Source: G963677485 sp942492855
Lineage (GTDB): Bacteria; Armatimonadota; HRBIN16
NCBI GenBank assembly: GCA_942492855.1
Contig: OW818647.1
Coordinates: 2,542,001-2,606,000 of the forward strand
DNA length: 64,000 nucleotides
Direction: 5' to 3'
Notes under the pieces: generated by a model
Told to the model about the DNA's origin: nothing
The model's database searches: none
What the model saw: only the letters and a program-made list of their open reading frames with translations
Shown here: positions 25,579 through 34,038 of the stretch, in pieces
Layout of the letters: each line of letters starts with the position of its first letter
How positions within the stretch are numbered: the first letter of the stretch is position 1
Position numbers and translations under genes: made by a program

Positions 25579-26601
25579 ATGCCTTCGCACCAATCGGATG
25601 AGACACAAGACGAGCCTGGGTTTTCAGTAGCGGATCGGCTTGATGAGCTGATGATGATCATCAGGAAAGACAAGGAGATCACGCCAACAGCGATTTCCGA
25701 GTTGATGGGTGTCTCGTTACGGACCGTCTACCGCTACCTGAGAACGCTCAGGCAAAGCGAGTTACTGAAGACGCGGTACAGCAGAAGACACAAAAAGCAC
25801 TTTTTACAATCCACAGACAACTTGCGCCCTATTCGCTTCACCCCCCAAGAAGCCCTCGCCCTTGAAGCAGCAGGCAGCGGAGCTGAACGACAAACCACCA
25901 GCAGACTCACTGCCTCGCTCAACCAGGCCTTGCAGAAGCTGCATGAGGCTGTCGATATGGAGCTCGATACAACGGCTGAGCAGGGCCTTGGTGAGTTCGG
26001 ATTGGTTGATGAACACACACGCCGGAATATCCCAGCATATCGAGACATCATTCTGGCACTCAGTCATGCCTATGATGATCGAAATAAGGTGCAAATACGC
26101 TATTGGCAGCTTGGAAGCAGTCGTCCTGAGGAGATGGTCGTCCATCCCTTGCATATTGCGCTAAGCAAAGGCGTGTGGTTCCTCATGGCGTTCTCTGAAC
26201 GGCACGGTGAGACCCGGTTGTTTCAGATCGCCTTGATTGATCAGGTTGCCGTTATGACCGACCGCTTCAGGAAGCCGAGTAAGATGGATGCCGCAATGCG
26301 TTTTGAACGCTGTCTAGCTGATGCCAAAAGCGATAGTGAGCCGCAGGTCATTCTTAGGTTTAGTGCGAAAGTGGCCGATGTAGTCAGGCGGTTGGATGGT
26401 GTGCGTGTCCATGTGGAGCAGGAGATGTCCGATGGTTGTTTAATATGCAGCCTGGAGCCGTATGGATCGGGCGAGATGATGCCGTGGATACTGGGCTGGG
26501 GTGTGGAAGTTGAGGTTCTACAACCTGAGGGGTTTCGCCGTGACCTGGCCCGTGTGGCGGCGACACTGCTGCGCCGTTACAGCGCGGCTTTGAGTAATTA
26601 G
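25579..26601 (+). CDS. HTH/WYL-domain transcriptional regulator
   Basis: A 340-residue regulator. Residues about 16-75 form a winged helix-turn-helix (ITPTAISELMGVSLRTVYRYLRTL), and a WYL ligand-sensing domain spans about 160-240 (YWQLGSSRPEEMVVHPLHIALSKGVWFLMAF), followed by a WCX-type C-terminal part. The ATG at 25579 has AGGTGG upstream; a longer frame enters the hairpin repeat and is not likely. Its stop codon overlaps the possible GTG start of the downstream glycosidase-like gene, so it may control that gene and perhaps galT. Confidence 0.85.
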   Translation: MPSHQSDETQDEPGFSVADRLDELMMIIRKDKEITPTAISELMGVSLRTVYRYLRTLRQSELLKTRYSRRHKKHFLQSTDNLRPIRFTPQEALALEAAGSGAERQTTSRLTASLNQALQKLHEAVDMELDTTAEQGLGEFGLVDEHTRRNIPAYRDIILALSHAYDDRNKVQIRYWQLGSSRPEEMVVHPLHIALSKGVWFLMAFSERHGETRLFQIALIDQVAVMTDRFRKPSKMDAAMRFERCLADAKSDSEPQVILRFSAKVADVVRRLDGVRVHVEQEMSDGCLICSLEPYGSGEMMPWILGWGVEVEVLQPEGFRRDLARVAATLLRRYSAALSN

Positions 26602-29552
26602 TGAAGATGATGAAAATTACTTTACTAGCTTGCATGGCCGCATCAATGTGCCTGACCACCGCCCAGGCCGTGACGATTGTCACCGCCCCCGCACCATCGC
26701 CGATGGAACGCCTGGCTGCCAGCGAGATGCAGCGGTATCTATACCTGCGTACGGGCAGTCTACCAGCCATCTCAACGGGAGCATCACAGGGCGACCTTCA
26801 TGTATTGCGCTCAGACCGGACACTGCAGATTCCTGCGGAATTACGGCAGGCAGTTCGCGGTATCAAGTCTGAGCAGTTCATCATACGCACACTGACAAGT
26901 GCTGGCCGGCGGAGCTGGTGGGTGATCGGCGGTTCGGACACTGGCACCCTCTACGGTGTATACAGATTTGCTGAGAAGCTGGGTGTCCGGTTCTACCTTC
27001 ATGGTGATGTGATTCCTGACGAACGGCTCGCGCGTATCCCTACCGTGAATGAGGATGGCAAGCCGGTATTCGACACGCGGGGCATCCAGCCGTTCCATGA
27101 TTTCTCCGAAGGGCCTGACTGGTGGAGCACCGATGACTACTTGAGCTATATTACCCAGTTGGCCAAGATGCGCATGAACTTCATCGGGCTTCATTGCTAT
27201 CCTGAGGGTATGGCCGAACCAGCGGTTTGGATTGGACTGCCTGAAGATGTGGGAGCGAACGGGCGTGTGAAGTTCAGCTACCCCTCTACCTGGGCTAACA
27301 CCGCCCATCCTGGTGTGTGGTGGAATGTGCCCATGAAGACCTCGGAGTTTACCGCGGGAGCTGGGCAGATTTTTGCTGAAGATAACCATGGATCGGACGC
27401 CCAGAAGGGGATGTTCCCCATGCCATCCACCCCCGAAGAGTACAACCGGCTGTTCAATAACACCGCCGGCATGTTTCGGTCCGCTTTTGACTACGCTCGC
27501 TTATTGGGAGTGAAGAGCTGCATCGGGACCGAGACGCCCATCACCATCCCCGCACTCGTCAAGCAGCGCATCATCGCTAAAGGGCAGGACCCGGCTGATC
27601 CCCTTGTGGTGCAGGACGTGTACAAAGGGATTTTCAGCCGTATCGCCGCAGCCTATCCGGTGGACTATTACTGGCTATGGACACCTGAACGATGGACCTG
27701 GGAGGGCAATAGTGCTGCCGACACGCAGGCGACGGTTCGTGATGTACAGGGCGCTTTGGATGCCTTGAAGTCCATCGGCAGCCCGTTTAAGCTGGCCACA
27801 TCGGGGTGGGTGTTGGGCCCCGCGCAAGATCGGCTGGCATTGGACAGAGTGCTGCCTAAAGACAGCCCCATGAGCAGTATCAACCGCAATGTGGGGCATT
27901 CACCGATTGAAACCAGTTTCGGCGACCTTACTGGACGGCCGAAATGGGCGATCCCCTGGATGGAGAACGACCCTGTGTTGACAGCTCCTCAGCCATGGGT
28001 GGGTCGTATGCTCTTCGACGCCGCCGATGCGGCGAGGTTAGGGTGCACGGGCTTGCTGGGCATTCATTGGCGCACCAAGGTGCTGAGCATGAATGTTTCA
28101 GCATTGGCCGGTGCCGCCTGGAACCAGGACTGGAACTCTAGTGAGTATCGCACACTACGCACAGTGGCCGAACCGAAGGACGGGCCCGTAACCGGTCAGG
28201 TGGTCACGTATGGCAACCCCATCGATGGCACGGATGAAGACGACGTGTATCAGTCGGTGCGATACAACGTGACTGGCTACCGACTGGCTGTGCCCAATGG
28301 AGCCTATACCGTGCGCTTGATGTTCAGCGAACTGGCATACGACACGGTGGGCCGTCGCGTGTTTGGCGTGAGCCTGCAGGGGAAGCCAGCGATAGACCGT
28401 TTGGACATTTTCGAAAAAGTGGGCAAGAACAAGGCCCTGGACTACACATTTGCTGATGTGGCGGTCGACAACGAGCAGTTGAAGATCGACTTCGGCTACA
28501 TGGTCGAATTCCCATGCATCAACGGCATTGTCATCTCCGGTAAGAGCTCCACGGGTGTGGTGTATACGCGAAAGATCAACTGCGGCGGACCCGTATTGCG
28601 CGATTATGAGGGTGACATGAAGGTGATCGAAAGCCCGGCCGAACGCCGCGGGATGCCTGTCCGCGAGTTCTACCTGGACTATGCAAATGCGAATTTCGGT
28701 AAACAAGTGGCCGCATCGGTTGCTGATATCTTTACAGAGATCGATGGTCTGAACATGCCCGCTCCTGTGGCATTATGCCCCGGAGGGTTGGTGCCGAACG
28801 GGCAGCCATGGGACACTGAGAAGCAGAGATACGCGTTTGTAGACAAGCTGGAGGCCCTTCGACCCCGTATCACCAACCCGGGTGACATAGAGCGGTTTGA
28901 CTACTGGCTCAATACCTATCGGTATGCCAGGTGTCTCGGCGAGGTGGGGTGTCGCAGAGCCGAACTCGACGCGCTGGCAGAGCAGCTTAAGGGTGAGTCA
29001 GATGCTGCCAAACGCACTCAGATCGCCCAGACCATGCTGGCCCAGCGCATCAATCTGTCTCGATTGTGGGAGCGCACCATTGGATACCAATTGGCGGCTG
29101 TAGACACCCCGGGTGAGATGGGCACCATCGACAACCTGGAACGTCACAACCGAGGCGGTATGAAGTTTCTGTCACTGCATGACGAAGAGATCACTAAAGC
29201 ACTGGGCCGCGAGATGCCTGATGAAGTGACCCTGTCGACACGGTTTACCGGAGTGCCGCGCATCATCGTGCCTACGGTGCGCTCACAAGCCAGTCGTGGC
29301 GAGGCGGTGCAGCTTAAAGTGTTCATACTGGCTGATCAGCCCACTCCATCGGCCACGCTATACTGGCGGCCGCTGGGCAAGGGTGCCTATCAAGCACTAC
29401 CCCTGAAGCATGTCGCGCGTTCTGTTTATATGGTCGACTTGCCGTCTATGAACACGTCGTATGAATATTACATCGAAGCGGAAGGTAGCGGCAGCAAACT
29501 GGTTTGGCCTGCCACCGCTCCGCGGATCAACCAGAGTGTAGTCGTCTGGTAG
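26601..29552 (+). CDS. Secreted glycosidase-like protein with GH67-type N-terminal and malectin domains
   Basis: A 983-residue exported protein. A signal peptide spans about 1-23. Three starts are possible (GTG 26601, ATG 26607, ATG 26610); none has a strong ribosome site, and the GTG overlaps the regulator's stop. Residues 24-140 resemble the GH67 alpha-glucuronidase N-terminal domain (ASEMQRYLYLRTG, GGSDTGTLYGVYRFAEKLGVRF). A barrel-like region follows (IQPFHDFSEGPDWW; MRMNFIGLHCYPE). Residues about 520-660 look like a malectin sugar-binding domain (NGAYTVRLMFSELAYD, FGVSLQGKPAIDRLDIFEKVG). It probably acts on acidic or branched glycans; the true GH family is not certain. Confidence 0.78.
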   Translation: MKMMKITLLACMAASMCLTTAQAVTIVTAPAPSPMERLAASEMQRYLYLRTGSLPAISTGASQGDLHVLRSDRTLQIPAELRQAVRGIKSEQFIIRTLTSAGRRSWWVIGGSDTGTLYGVYRFAEKLGVRFYLHGDVIPDERLARIPTVNEDGKPVFDTRGIQPFHDFSEGPDWWSTDDYLSYITQLAKMRMNFIGLHCYPEGMAEPAVWIGLPEDVGANGRVKFSYPSTWANTAHPGVWWNVPMKTSEFTAGAGQIFAEDNHGSDAQKGMFPMPSTPEEYNRLFNNTAGMFRSAFDYARLLGVKSCIGTETPITIPALVKQRIIAKGQDPADPLVVQDVYKGIFSRIAAAYPVDYYWLWTPERWTWEGNSAADTQATVRDVQGALDALKSIGSPFKLATSGWVLGPAQDRLALDRVLPKDSPMSSINRNVGHSPIETSFGDLTGRPKWAIPWMENDPVLTAPQPWVGRMLFDAADAARLGCTGLLGIHWRTKVLSMNVSALAGAAWNQDWNSSEYRTLRTVAEPKDGPVTGQVVTYGNPIDGTDEDDVYQSVRYNVTGYRLAVPNGAYTVRLMFSELAYDTVGRRVFGVSLQGKPAIDRLDIFEKVGKNKALDYTFADVAVDNEQLKIDFGYMVEFPCINGIVISGKSSTGVVYTRKINCGGPVLRDYEGDMKVIESPAERRGMPVREFYLDYANANFGKQVAASVADIFTEIDGLNMPAPVALCPGGLVPNGQPWDTEKQRYAFVDKLEALRPRITNPGDIERFDYWLNTYRYARCLGEVGCRRAELDALAEQLKGESDAAKRTQIAQTMLAQRINLSRLWERTIGYQLAAVDTPGEMGTIDNLERHNRGGMKFLSLHDEEITKALGREMPDEVTLSTRFTGVPRIIVPTVRSQASRGEAVQLKVFILADQPTPSATLYWRPLGKGAYQALPLKHVARSVYMVDLPSMNTSYEYYIEAEGSGSKLVWPATAPRINQSVVVW

Positions 29553-29610
29553 CCTGAATAAGTAATGCGGGGGTCATCCGGAAAATCTAGTGAGACACAG
29601 TGACATTCCG

Positions 29611-29840
29611 GGCACCCACGAAGTGGGTAGCTAATCTTATAGCCACGGGTGAGCGAAGCGTAACCCGTGGTAGGCTGAGTGCTGTCCTTACCCCGAAGTG
29701 GGTCGAACCACATCGTGGTTGGCAAGCAATCGGGATGCAGAGCCGACCCACTTCGGGGTATATGGCTTCTGGTCGCCTTCCACGGGTTGCGCTGACGCTT
29801 ACCCGTGGCTATAAGAATCTTACCCACTCCGTGGGTGTCC
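29611..29840. repeat. 230-bp nested palindromic element
   Basis: The whole stretch folds back on itself. The outer arms are GGCACCCACGAAGTGGGTA (29611-29629) and its inverse (29821-29840), continuing into TCTTATAGCCACGGGT / ACCCGTGGCTATAAGA. Local hairpins are CCACGGGT...ACCCGTGG on each side, then ACCCCGAAGTGGGTCG / CGACCCACTTCGGGGT, and a central ACCACATCGTGGT. No protein is encoded. The form suggests a non-autonomous mobile element or a large structured RNA/DNA element. Confidence 0.75.
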
Positions 29841-29917
29841 GGACGACCTCCTGCATTTCATGAGGCGCCGCATACCATACCCTGTTAGACGAAATCGGTA
29901 AGTCGGGATTGCTTTAG

Positions 29918-30964
29918 CTAATACTGGGCTCCGAAATTCTGGTCGATGATGACATAATCGAACAGATTGACGGTACCGTCGCCGTCCAGATCGGCTGAGG
30001 GTGTGGCTTTACCGAAGTTCGAATCAAGGACTACAAAGTCGAACAGATTAATCTGGCCGTCGTTGTTGGCGTCGCCGTTGATCAACACGACATCAGCAGG
30101 CAGGCTGGTCTGGCCGACCAATTCCACAGCCGTCAGATCGTGCGGCAGGTGATGATCCCATACGAATCGCAGTGTGTGCAGGCCGGTCTGCGATGTGTTG
30201 ACCATAAACGCTCCAGTATTGTCGGGTGTCACTGCGACGGTCTCAGCCGGAGCGACCTGACCCTCGGGAATAAGATCGATATGCCCTGTCATGCGGCTGA
30301 CACCCGGGATGACTTTACCCGTGATGCAACACTCGGCCGAACAACTCACGGTGATGGACTGTGTGCCCAGCCTCATGATTTGCCCATCTTGCGGTGTCAA
30401 GAAGCTCGTGTACGACAGGCCGGTACCGGCATCCCAGATGACGACAGGCACCGATTCGCCAGGCTGCAGACCGTTGTTTCGCAACCGGATGGTGAACAGC
30501 TTCTGGGCCGAAGAGGCTGGGAACCCCAGCAGTGAGGCATGGGCGTATTGCAGGCCGTATGGCCGCTCGGAGTCGCTTGGTGAACCTGCCGAGGTCCGAA
30601 ATCCGCACAGGGCGTCACCGCCAGGGCCTGTCTGGTAGACCGTTAAAGCCTCCGTCAGGCTGCCATCCAGCCGCAGTTTGTTTTTCGTGGGTGAAGCCGC
30701 CGGACCCCACTGTGTGGTGGAATCCCAACCCAAACAGACCTCCAGGCTCAACAATCCGTAGCTTTCTTCAGGGCTGGGGTCAATGTCAGGCGCGCTATAC
30801 CATACGGTCAGTTCGAAGCTGCTGTTGGGTCGTACGACCAAAGGTTCGGTCAGCGGCGTGGGGTCATCGCTACTATTCGTAACCCACAAATGGTAAGGAA
30901 CGTCCGCATGAAGTGATGAGCAGGCAAGACCGAGCATGACTGCGAGGGCCGATATTTTAGACAT
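29918..30964 (-). CDS. Secreted dockerin-type protein (possible cohesin-like N-terminal domain)
   Basis: A 348-residue exported protein with a short signal peptide (about 1-20). Residues 20-210 are a beta-rich domain (SFELTVWYSAP, GLLSLEVCLGWDS, LFTIRLRNNGLQPGESVPVVIWD) with some likeness to cohesin/CBM folds; this is uncertain. After a CCITGKV carboxypeptidase-regulatory-like sandwich, the last about 60 residues are two dockerin calcium repeats: GDANNDGQINLFDFVVLDS and DLDGDGTVNLFDYVIIDQ, ending NFGAQY at the terminus. The same ending occurs in three other proteins of this window. Such modules normally bind cohesins; no clear cohesin scaffold is present here. Confidence 0.8.
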   Translation of the reverse strand: MSKISALAVMLGLACSSLHADVPYHLWVTNSSDDPTPLTEPLVVRPNSSFELTVWYSAPDIDPSPEESYGLLSLEVCLGWDSTTQWGPAASPTKNKLRLDGSLTEALTVYQTGPGGDALCGFRTSAGSPSDSERPYGLQYAHASLLGFPASSAQKLFTIRLRNNGLQPGESVPVVIWDAGTGLSYTSFLTPQDGQIMRLGTQSITVSCSAECCITGKVIPGVSRMTGHIDLIPEGQVAPAETVAVTPDNTGAFMVNTSQTGLHTLRFVWDHHLPHDLTAVELVGQTSLPADVVLINGDANNDGQINLFDFVVLDSNFGKATPSADLDGDGTVNLFDYVIIDQNFGAQY

Positions 30965-31148
30965 GGTTTACCTCAAACCGTGGTTATTTGAATCATTATA
31001 CTCCGTTCGTTTTTCAGAATAACCATGCAATAATACTGGTTTTTAGTGTGATGTGCGAAGTATATATGTAAACAAATACTATGTCATGAGATCATACCAC
31101 AGAGCGGTCAGGGTAAGTTGACGGTTGACGGCCAAGGGCCGTTCCGAT

Positions 31149-31177
31149 TTGACAAGATTGTTGAACACTGTTAAACT
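31149..31177 (+). promoter_or_regulatory. Sigma-70-type promoter of purA
   Basis: A perfect TTGACA (31149-31154), a 17-base spacer and TAAACT (31172-31177, four of six consensus positions). Transcription would begin near 31184, at the first of the leader hairpins. Confidence 0.65.
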
Positions 31178-31186
31178 TCCGATGGA

Positions 31187-31290
31187 GTAGTGGCGCTGTT
31201 GGGCGATAATGGCCCGGCAGCGTTTCGCTGTCACTGAGTGGGATTTTAATCTCCCACCGCTGTAAAAGGAGGACGGCGGCTTAGGCCGCT
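31187..31290 (+). promoter_or_regulatory. Hairpin-rich purA leader (riboswitch or translational control candidate)
   Basis: Three hairpins follow each other: CGCTGTTGGGC/GCCCGGCAGCG (about 31191-31222), GTGGGA/TCCCAC (31235-31258) and GCGGC-TTAG-GCCGC (31276-31289). The ribosome site AAAGGAGGA (31265-31273) lies 28 bases before the ATG, with the last hairpin between, so the stem probably brings the site to a workable distance. I cannot match it to a known riboswitch class. Confidence 0.45.
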
Positions 31291-31301
31291 GTTGAACGCA
31301 G

Positions 31302-32618
31302 ATGCCCACAGTTGTAGTTGTTGGTTCCCAATGGGGCGACGAAGCTAAAGGAAAACTGGTAGATTGCCTCGCGCAAGATGCCGACATGGTGGTAAGGTTT
31401 GGTGGCGGAAGTAACGCCGGCCACACCGTCACCTTCAATGGCCAGAAGTTTGCCCTGCACCTCATTCCGTCAGGTATCTTCCGAGAAAACGCGATGAACA
31501 TCATCGGCGGGGGAGTGGTGGTAGATCCTGCGATTTTACTTCAAGAGATTCATGGCTTGCAAAATCGCGGAATCCCAGTCAATAATCTGAAAATCAGCTA
31601 TACCGCTCATGTGGTGATGCCATACCACAAGATGCTGGATTCGCTGCAGGAGACGAGTCGCGGGAAGGGGCAAATCGGCACAACCGGCAAGGGCATCGGT
31701 CCCGCATATGCTGATAAAACCACCCGGTGCGGTATCCGCATGTGCGACCTCATCGATCCTATCCGATTTGAAGCGGCTCTTCGTCGCAATCTGGCAGAGA
31801 AGGCACCCATTTTTAAGTGCCTGTTTGATGCCGAGGTTCCCGATATCAATGATATGCTATGTGAGTTTGCACCGCTTGCCGAAGAGCTGAAGCAGTACGT
31901 AGCCAACATTGAGCCCATTGTTTACGAGGCGGTGAAGTCGGGCAAGAAGGTGGTTTTTGAGGGAGCGCAAGGCGCGCTGCTGGACATTGACCACGGAACA
32001 TTCCCGTTTGTCACCTCATCACACCCCATATCGGGTGGAGCCTGCCTGGGTACAGGCATTGGGCCCACCATGATTGACGGCGTGCTGGGTGTGGCGAAAG
32101 CATACACCACTCGCGTTGGTGCTGGGGCATTTCCTACCGAGCAAGATAACGACACCGGCCACTACCTGCGCGAGCGCGGGCATGAATATGGCACGACCAC
32201 CGGACGCCCTCGGCGCTGTGGCTGGCTTGACACCGTGATACTGCGGTATAGCTCGCGCATCAATGGACTGACCGGCTGGGCTGTGAGCCTGCTGGATGTT
32301 CTGAGCGGGTTGCGTGAGATTCACGTGTGTACAGGATATAGGCTACCCGATGGCACGGTCACCCGTGACTTCCCGGCCGATAGCGAGACGCTGGTAGCAT
32401 GTGAGCCCGTATATGAAACCATGCCAGGTTGGGCCGAGGAGATCACTGGAGTCCGCTGTTGGGATGATCTTCCGCAGCAGGCTCGCGATTATGTGATACG
32501 CATCCAAGAGCTTACGGAAACGCCTGTGCTCGCAGTGAGTGTAGGCCCTGACCGTGCCCAGACGATGTGGCTTGACATCGATAAGACAGACCTGATCGGC
32601 TCAATCGCCGGTAAATAA
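31302..32618 (+). CDS. purA: Adenylosuccinate synthetase
   Basis: A 438-residue PurA, making adenylosuccinate from IMP, GTP and aspartate in AMP synthesis. It opens with VVVGSQWGDEAKGKLVD, the phosphate loop carrying the catalytic aspartate (alanine in place of the more common third glycine), then GGSNAGHTV with the catalytic histidine, IGTTGKGIGPAY and TTTGRPRRCGWLD. Full family length. The start is fixed by homology although the ribosome site is 28 bases away across a hairpin. DUF1844 and GNAT genes follow on the same strand. Confidence 0.95.
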   Translation: MPTVVVVGSQWGDEAKGKLVDCLAQDADMVVRFGGGSNAGHTVTFNGQKFALHLIPSGIFRENAMNIIGGGVVVDPAILLQEIHGLQNRGIPVNNLKISYTAHVVMPYHKMLDSLQETSRGKGQIGTTGKGIGPAYADKTTRCGIRMCDLIDPIRFEAALRRNLAEKAPIFKCLFDAEVPDINDMLCEFAPLAEELKQYVANIEPIVYEAVKSGKKVVFEGAQGALLDIDHGTFPFVTSSHPISGGACLGTGIGPTMIDGVLGVAKAYTTRVGAGAFPTEQDNDTGHYLRERGHEYGTTTGRPRRCGWLDTVILRYSSRINGLTGWAVSLLDVLSGLREIHVCTGYRLPDGTVTRDFPADSETLVACEPVYETMPGWAEEITGVRCWDDLPQQARDYVIRIQELTETPVLAVSVGPDRAQTMWLDIDKTDLIGSIAGK

Positions 32619-32664
32619 CCAAAACGGGGCGCACCAAATGCCCCTTCTATCTGGAGGTACGAAA

Positions 32665-33009
32665 ATGAGTGACGACGTCATTAATGAACAAGAAATGCCT
32701 GCAGAACAGGCAGATGAGCAGGCCGAAGAGCAAGCGCAACGGGGTTACGACCTGCCGCCCATCACCGCCATGCTGACGATGATGGTGCAGGAAATGGACT
32801 TTCGAGCGCAGATAGCACTGGGTTTCATGCCGGCCCCCGGTAAAGAGGTGGTCGTGAACTTGGAAGATGCCAAGGTGGCCATCGACACCATAGAGGCATT
32901 GGCCAAGGTTGTGAAGCCGATTTTGGAGTCGGACAGCGACCGCCGGGAATATGACCGGCATCTGGCTGACCTCAGACTGAACTACGTGCAGAAGTCCATC
33001 AGTAAGTAA
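32665..33009 (+). CDS. DUF1844 family protein
   Basis: A 114-residue soluble protein. I start it at 32665, with GGAGGT seven bases upstream. After an acidic, low-complexity head (about 1-25, rich in E, Q and A) it carries the DUF1844 core: PPITAMLTMMVQEMDF, ALGFMPAPGKEVVVNLEDAKVAIDTIEAL and the final HLADLRLNYV. The family is widespread and small, and its function is unknown. A strong terminator follows directly. Confidence 0.85.
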   Translation: MSDDVINEQEMPAEQADEQAEEQAQRGYDLPPITAMLTMMVQEMDFRAQIALGFMPAPGKEVVVNLEDAKVAIDTIEALAKVVKPILESDSDRREYDRHLADLRLNYVQKSISK

Positions 33010-33026
33010 TACCGATGTGAAATCTC

Positions 33027-33058
33027 AAGGGCGTCCTGCGGGGCGCCCTTTATCTTTT
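33027..33058 (+). terminator. Intrinsic terminator after DUF1844
   Basis: A ten-base stem AAGGGCGTCC / GGGCGCCCTT (one G-T pair) with loop TGCG, followed by TATCTTTT. It overlaps the ribosome site region of the next gene, so the GNAT gene relies either on read-through or on a promoter here. Confidence 0.75.
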
Positions 33059-33070
33059 GGAGGCAGTGCC

Positions 33071-34027
33071 ATGAAACTACGAATGTTACAGCCTGAGGAT
33101 ATCCCAGCCTTGGCTCAGTTATGGGCGGCCGACATGGGTCCAGAGTGGCCGTTGAGCCCGCAGGTTGCTGAACAGCGTATCTTTTGCCCCCGGCATTTCG
33201 TGCCAGGCGATGCCTGCATCGCCATGGAGGGTGACCGGCCGGTAGGCGTTTGCGTGATTCGAAGCATCCGTGAGCCGCTCTGCGCTGACGGTATGCCGTC
33301 AGACAGGGGCAGCATCCATCTATTGATAGGCACGGACATAGACGCGAAACAGCAGTTGCTGGACTGGGGTATGGATGAGCTGCAGGGGCGCGGTGCGAAA
33401 CATATCAACTTCGGTACTGACCCATTTCATCTGTTCCCTGGAGTTCCGGAAGCTCGCACCGAGCTGCAGGAGTTACTTCAGACACGCCGGTTTAAGCTTG
33501 ATGGCGCGGCCTGGGACATACACTGTGACATCTGTAACTACACACTGCCGGAGCGTGTGACTCAGATGCTGGAAGCACGCAAGGATGTGTCGATTTCGCC
33601 TGTGCAGCCACATGAACTGGAGGCGATGCTGGAGTTTTTCGACCGCGAGTTTGGGGGCCGATGGAAATATGAGGCGTTGTGCCGGTTGCAAGCTGAGGGG
33701 AACGGTGACGGCATTCTGGTGGCACGGGTAGGTGATCGCATCGAAGGGTTCTGTCAAATATTCAACGCGCAGGCCAAGATGGTGGGCTCGTCGCAGTTGT
33801 GGGCAGGTGTTCAACGCGCTTCATTCGGCGGACTGGGGGCCATCGGCTGCAGCCGAAGTGTCCGTGGGCAGGGTATAGGATTGGCGTTGCTGTGCTTAGG
33901 AGTTGATATGCTGCGCCAGCAGGGTATAACTGAGATGTGCATAGACTGGACAAATCTGCTTGATTTCTATGGCAAGATTGGTTTCAAGCCATGGAAGAGA
34001 TACATACATGCGAGTTACCACGAATAG
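33071..34027 (+). CDS. GNAT-family acetyltransferase, two-domain
   Basis: A 318-residue protein made of two GNAT-like halves. The C-terminal one has the acetyl-CoA loop in CSRSVRGQGIGLALL (about residue 260), followed by MCIDWTNLLDFYGKIGFKPW, the usual ending strand and helix. The N-terminal half is more degenerate. The ATG at 33071 has GGAGG seven bases upstream. Its substrate is unknown. Its end lies 12 bases before the homocysteine synthase start. Confidence 0.82.
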   Translation: MKLRMLQPEDIPALAQLWAADMGPEWPLSPQVAEQRIFCPRHFVPGDACIAMEGDRPVGVCVIRSIREPLCADGMPSDRGSIHLLIGTDIDAKQQLLDWGMDELQGRGAKHINFGTDPFHLFPGVPEARTELQELLQTRRFKLDGAAWDIHCDICNYTLPERVTQMLEARKDVSISPVQPHELEAMLEFFDREFGGRWKYEALCRLQAEGNGDGILVARVGDRIEGFCQIFNAQAKMVGSSQLWAGVQRASFGGLGAIGCSRSVRGQGIGLALLCLGVDMLRQQGITEMCIDWTNLLDFYGKIGFKPWKRYIHASYHE

Positions 34028-34038
34028 GAGACAGATAC

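Noticed and set aside
28155..28706. 183-residue minus-strand frame opposite the malectin region
   Set aside because: Shadow of the 26601-29552 gene with no start signal.
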